Source of the DNA: Chryseobacterium sp. JV274
Lineage (GTDB): Bacteria; Bacteroidota; Bacteroidia; Flavobacteriales; Weeksellaceae
Direction: 5' to 3'
DNA: 64,000 bases
Assembly: GCF_903969135.1 (NCBI RefSeq)
Contig: NZ_LR824569.1
Coordinates: forward strand, 1-64,000
The translations under genes and the position numbers were made by a program. Numbering within the stretch: the stretch's first letter is position 1; each line of letters starts with the position of its first letter. The notes under the pieces are model-generated. The model made no database searches, had not been told where the DNA came from, and worked only from the letters and a program-made list of their open reading frames with translations. Positions 62,201-64,000 of the stretch are shown here, piece by piece.

Positions 62201-62552
62201 TGGCTTTAGGGAGAAAAGCTTTTTTACGGAGCATATCATCAAAAAACAGGCGGTAATTTTTATCCTCAATGATACAATGGATAATTTCTGCCTGATGGGA
62301 ACAAAGCTGGTCTTTCTGATTATCACATGTGCAGGAGCATAATAATGAACTGCCGACCTTGCTGATGCTGACCATTGGAAAATCCTGTAATGAAGATTGC
62401 TTTGTAAATATTCCTGTATTGTTTTCAATAGCTGCAGGGTATATTTCTCGGAAATCCCTGATTCCAATGAATGTGCTGTCTGAGGTATGTTTCAGCAGGT
62501 CATATACGGAAAGTGTACTGATATTGATGTTGTCAAGAATATATTCTGCCAT
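59211..62552 (-). CDS. SNF2-family helicase-related protein with SWIM zinc finger
   Basis: An 1113-residue cytosolic DNA-dependent ATPase. The N-terminal SWIM motif is CSCTC...CSH with Cys74, Cys76, Cys84 and His86. A linker of about 550 residues is followed by the helicase core: ADDMGLGKTIQ with Walker Lys684, then DESQ (a DEAQ-like motif II), LTGTPVENS, VFSQFVGMLD and SLKAGGVGLNLTQADYIYL, and the final RSYRIGQ. SWIM-SNF2 proteins of Bacteroidota may remodel protein-DNA complexes. It diverges from the SDR gene. The ATG at 62552 begins MAEYILDNI. Confidence 0.92.
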   Translation of the reverse strand: MAEYILDNINISTLSVYDLLKHTSDSTFIGIRDFREIYPAAIENNTGIFTKQSSLQDFPMVSISKVGSSLLCSCTCDNQKDQLCSHQAEIIHCIIEDKNYRLFFDDMLRKKAFLPKAKTYGLENEPDLDQYFQLEYRDGKIEILPKIKEMLPVDDVMFQRDLLPQLPSRLDELAVLETGKKQILVIGKHRYYNHMTFSLMEAEITQTGKLKNPVTPVDAMQLIWKSEKPAEIKFYTAITSFQNNYNEDYNTSELEALKLIVQNPLKLDVYHHDREISETVSAKSLSHVELNTLDAEVQLSVFKKDPFYEITGELQLNDISVPFKNIVLRNEYFVYNRNIFSFVDHPDMLRIIRFFKANNEILLIHSSKYEAFMKNILSTIEERIHINYSYIQTATKVQLEDKKYQTERVVYLRQQENYIGITPVMKYGDVEIPVYSRKQLFDTDQNGNPFKIERIESAEARFTSLVMQQHPDFEEQMDGYQYFYLHRDKFLDNNWFLEAFETWRNEGITILGFNELKNNKLNSHRATINIQITSGLDWFNAKLKVGFGPKEASLKQLHRAIRNKSKFVQLDDGSMGILPEEWMEKIAAYFHAGEIDEELLKIPKINFTEVTSLFEKEILSQEVQEELTTYSTKFSKVKKIPKVNIPAGLNAELRDYQHDGLNWLNFLDGFNFGGCLADDMGLGKTIQIIAFILSQREKRGHTTHLIVVPTSLLFNWQEEISKFAPSIKVLLHYGADRPKTTAHMSDYEVVLTTYGMLLSDIRFLKNFNFNYVFLDESQTIKNPNSERYKAARLLQSRNRIVLTGTPVENSTFDLYSQLSFACPGLLGSKQYFKDIYAIPIDKFEYSKRALELQQKIKPFILRRTKKQVAKELPEKTETVIYCEMNAEQRKIYDAYEKELREFIAANDDDDLNKNSMHVLTGLTRLRQICNSPVLIKEGYSGENAVKIEILMEQILGKSKDHKILVFSQFVGMLDLIKTKLERHNIQFEYLTGQTKDRGEKVANFQKNDDIRVFLISLKAGGVGLNLTQADYIYLVDPWWNPAAENQAIDRSYRIGQTKNVIAVRMICSNTVEEKILTLQKKKKQLAQNLLTTDGKKLQGLSKQDLMDLLESGS

Positions 62553-62686
62553 AAGAATTGATGAAGGCAAACTTACAAAAAACAAATGTATTTAAGAATC
62601 CATTTTGGCTACAGCTTACCGCATTTTGGCAACTTCCGGGTTTATTCTAATGCTGAACTTTGTCCTATAATTTTAAACAAAGAAAA

Positions 62687-63484
62687 ATGAAAACAATTTT
62701 TATAACAGGTGCTTCTACAGGATTAGGAAAAGCAACTGCCCAATTATTTCAAAATAATGGATGGAGAGTAATCGCTACGATGAGAAACCCTGAAGCAGCT
62801 GCCGATCTTGCAGCCCTGGAGAATGTAACTGTGCTTCCATTGGATGTTACCAATCCGGAGCAGATAAAGTCAACGGCTAAACAGGCTATTGAACTGGGAG
62901 ATATTGATGTGGTTTACAATAATGCAGGATATGGGCTTATAGGCCCTTTGGAAGCGCTTTCAGATGATCAGATCGTGAAACAGCTTGACACGAATTTATT
63001 AGGGGTTATACGCGTTACACAGGCATTTATTCCTTACTTCAGGGAACAGAAAAAAGGAATGTTCATTTCTACAACGTCTATAGGAGGACTGGTTGCATTT
63101 CCGCTGGGTTCTACTTATCATGCTACCAAGTGGGCGCTGGAAGGCTGGAGCGAAAGTTTAGCTTTCGAGCTTAATACTTTTGGAATAGATGTTAAGACTG
63201 TTTCTCCAGGAGGAATCAAAACAGATTTTGTAAGCCGTTCTCTTGACTCGGCATCCAGTCCGGCGTATGAAGATATCACAAACTCTCTGTTTTCTAAAAT
63301 GGAAGGAATGATGGAAGCAGCTTCTACTCCGGAACAGATTGCAGCAGTGGTGTATGAGGCTGCTACAGACGGCAGAAAACAACTGAGGTATGTAGCCGGA
63401 GAAGATGCTAAAGCGATCTACGCACAGCGCCTTGAATTAGGTGATGAAGCATTCAGAGAGCAGTTTGGCAAACAGTTTATTTAA
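62687..63484 (+). CDS. Short-chain dehydrogenase/reductase
   Basis: A 265-residue classical SDR. TGASTGLG (7-14) binds NAD(P)H, NNAG lies near 78, and the catalytic Tyr144-x3-Lys148 sits in YHATKWALEG. Substrate unknown; this group includes carbonyl and steroid-like reductases. The ATG at 62687 gives the family start. It precedes a partial AraC-type gene by 78 bases, which often regulates such SDR genes. Confidence 0.88.
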   Translation: MKTIFITGASTGLGKATAQLFQNNGWRVIATMRNPEAAADLAALENVTVLPLDVTNPEQIKSTAKQAIELGDIDVVYNNAGYGLIGPLEALSDDQIVKQLDTNLLGVIRVTQAFIPYFREQKKGMFISTTSIGGLVAFPLGSTYHATKWALEGWSESLAFELNTFGIDVKTVSPGGIKTDFVSRSLDSASSPAYEDITNSLFSKMEGMMEAASTPEQIAAVVYEAATDGRKQLRYVAGEDAKAIYAQRLELGDEAFREQFGKQFI

Positions 63485-63497
63485 TCAGTTTTTTTGG

Positions 63498-63537
63498 AAG
63501 ACAGTATAAAGTAAATCATATTTATACTGTCTTTACA
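63498..63537 (+). terminator. Terminator of the SDR gene
   Basis: Stem AAGACAGTATAAA (63498-63510) / TTTATACTGTCTT (63521-63533), then TAC. The T-tract is weak, but the 13-bp stem is perfect. Confidence 0.7.
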
Positions 63538-63562
63538 ATCAAATAATTTATAATTTTATATC

Positions 63563-64000
63563 ATGGAAAAGAAAGATAATATTCCGCTTAAAATTTCATC
63601 TATATCAGAACTGCACGACATGTTGCAGCTCCCTAAACCGCTTCATCCGTTGGTAAGTCTTGTGGATAATACGAAAATGAGCATTAAAAAGGATATGCTG
63701 AAGAGAAGCTTTATCCTGAATTTTTATAAAATTTCGTATAAATATTCTACCACAGGAAAAATGGGCTATGGGCAGGGATATTATGATTTCAACGAAGGAG
63801 GAATGATGTTCACCGCACCCGGACAGGTGCTTTCCACTGATGAGAATGCAGAATATTGCGGTTATACGTTACTGGTACACCCGGATTTTATCAGAAGCTA
63901 TCCTTTAGCAAAGAATATCAAGAACTTCGGCTTCTTTTCTTATGATACGAATGAGGCGCTGCACTTGTCTGATCAGGAAAAATCAACGATAACAGGATTG
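63563..64000 (+). CDS. AraC family regulator, N-terminal part (runs off the end)
   Basis: The first 146 residues of a gene cut by the window end. The N-terminal part contains LHDMLQLPKPLHPLVSLVD and SYKYSTTGKMGYGQGYYDF, followed by GGMMFTAPGQVLSTD. This cupin-like N-terminus is typical of AraC regulators in Bacteroidota; the helix-turn-helix is outside the window, so the call rests on the N-terminal domain. The SDR next door is a probable target. Confidence 0.8.
   Translation, partial: MEKKDNIPLKISSISELHDMLQLPKPLHPLVSLVDNTKMSIKKDMLKRSFILNFYKISYKYSTTGKMGYGQGYYDFNEGGMMFTAPGQVLSTDENAEYCGYTLLVHPDFIRSYPLAKNIKNFGFFSYDTNEALHLSDQEKSTITGL

Noticed and set aside
1..64000. CRISPR arrays, tRNA, rRNA, insertion sequences, prophage
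   Set aside because: No spaced direct repeats, no transposase or integrase reading and no recognisable tRNA or rRNA segment in either strand.

Overview
The window looks like a chromosomal segment of a Bacteroidota bacterium of the family Weeksellaceae, most like Chryseobacterium. This rests on AT-rich DNA, Bacteroidota-type promoters (TAnnTTTG) with almost no Shine-Dalgarno sequences, two secreted proteins with type IX secretion (T9SS) C-terminal sorting domains, a Bacteroidota-style GG-leader peptide, and family choices such as DUF4153, NIPSNAP, GEVED and an M-PPase. No rRNA, tRNA, CRISPR array, insertion sequence or prophage was seen. The species is an inference.

Layout. 1-5.8 kb: the end of a GH30 glycosidase, fabI, a small hydrophilic protein, tag (3-methyladenine glycosylase), an OhrR-like MarR regulator overlapping an NAD-binding protein, and a nucleoside phosphorylase with a secreted partner. 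6-11.5 kb: a secreted di-haem peroxidase, a PhoX-like T9SS protein, a leucine-rich-repeat protein and a SUI1-type factor. 11.8-19.6 kb: gpmI, an acyl-ACP desaturase, a HAD-like protein, map with a methyltransferase, a Gdx/SugE-type exporter, a Crp-type regulator, era and DoxX. 19.7 kb: a 50-residue GG-leader bacteriocin-like peptide. 20-29.2 kb: an S9 peptidase, a divergent HAD/Crp pair, a GNAT enzyme, a MATE pump, a sigma-54 activator that ends without a DNA-binding domain, a YggS-type protein and a polysaccharide deacetylase lipoprotein.

29.4-34.5 kb is a minus-strand copper-handling group: thioesterase, a regulator fusing an HMA-like segment to an AraC domain, a copper P-type ATPase with five N-terminal metal-binding modules, and a frameshifted DUF72 gene, with a decayed DUF6157 gene just upstream. 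34.9-40 kb: an RRM/Gly-rich RNA-binding protein, a tandem bulb-lectin protein, a DUF4153-BlaI-PAP2 group and a NIPSNAP protein. 40-43 kb: pyruvate dehydrogenase E1-alpha and E2. 43-48.7 kb: a LolD-like ATPase, an L,D-transpeptidase-like lipoprotein, radC, a FemAB-like protein, a PhyH-like oxygenase and membrane proteins. 48.7-52.4 kb: soluble and membrane pyrophosphatases side by side, the membrane enzyme fused to an OmpA domain. 52.5-64 kb: an aminotransferase, an M28 peptidase, GNAT and glyoxalase proteins, an endonuclease V-like protein, a thiolase under two TetR-like palindromes, a GEVED T9SS protein, a SWIM-SNF2 helicase, an SDR and a partial AraC regulator.

Most genes are housekeeping or common accessory genes. 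The features most worth following are the GG-leader peptide, the HMA-AraC/CopA module, the M-PPase-OmpA fusion, the receiver-AAA+ activator without HTH, the thiolase operator pair, the two damaged genes, and several families of intergenic palindromes.
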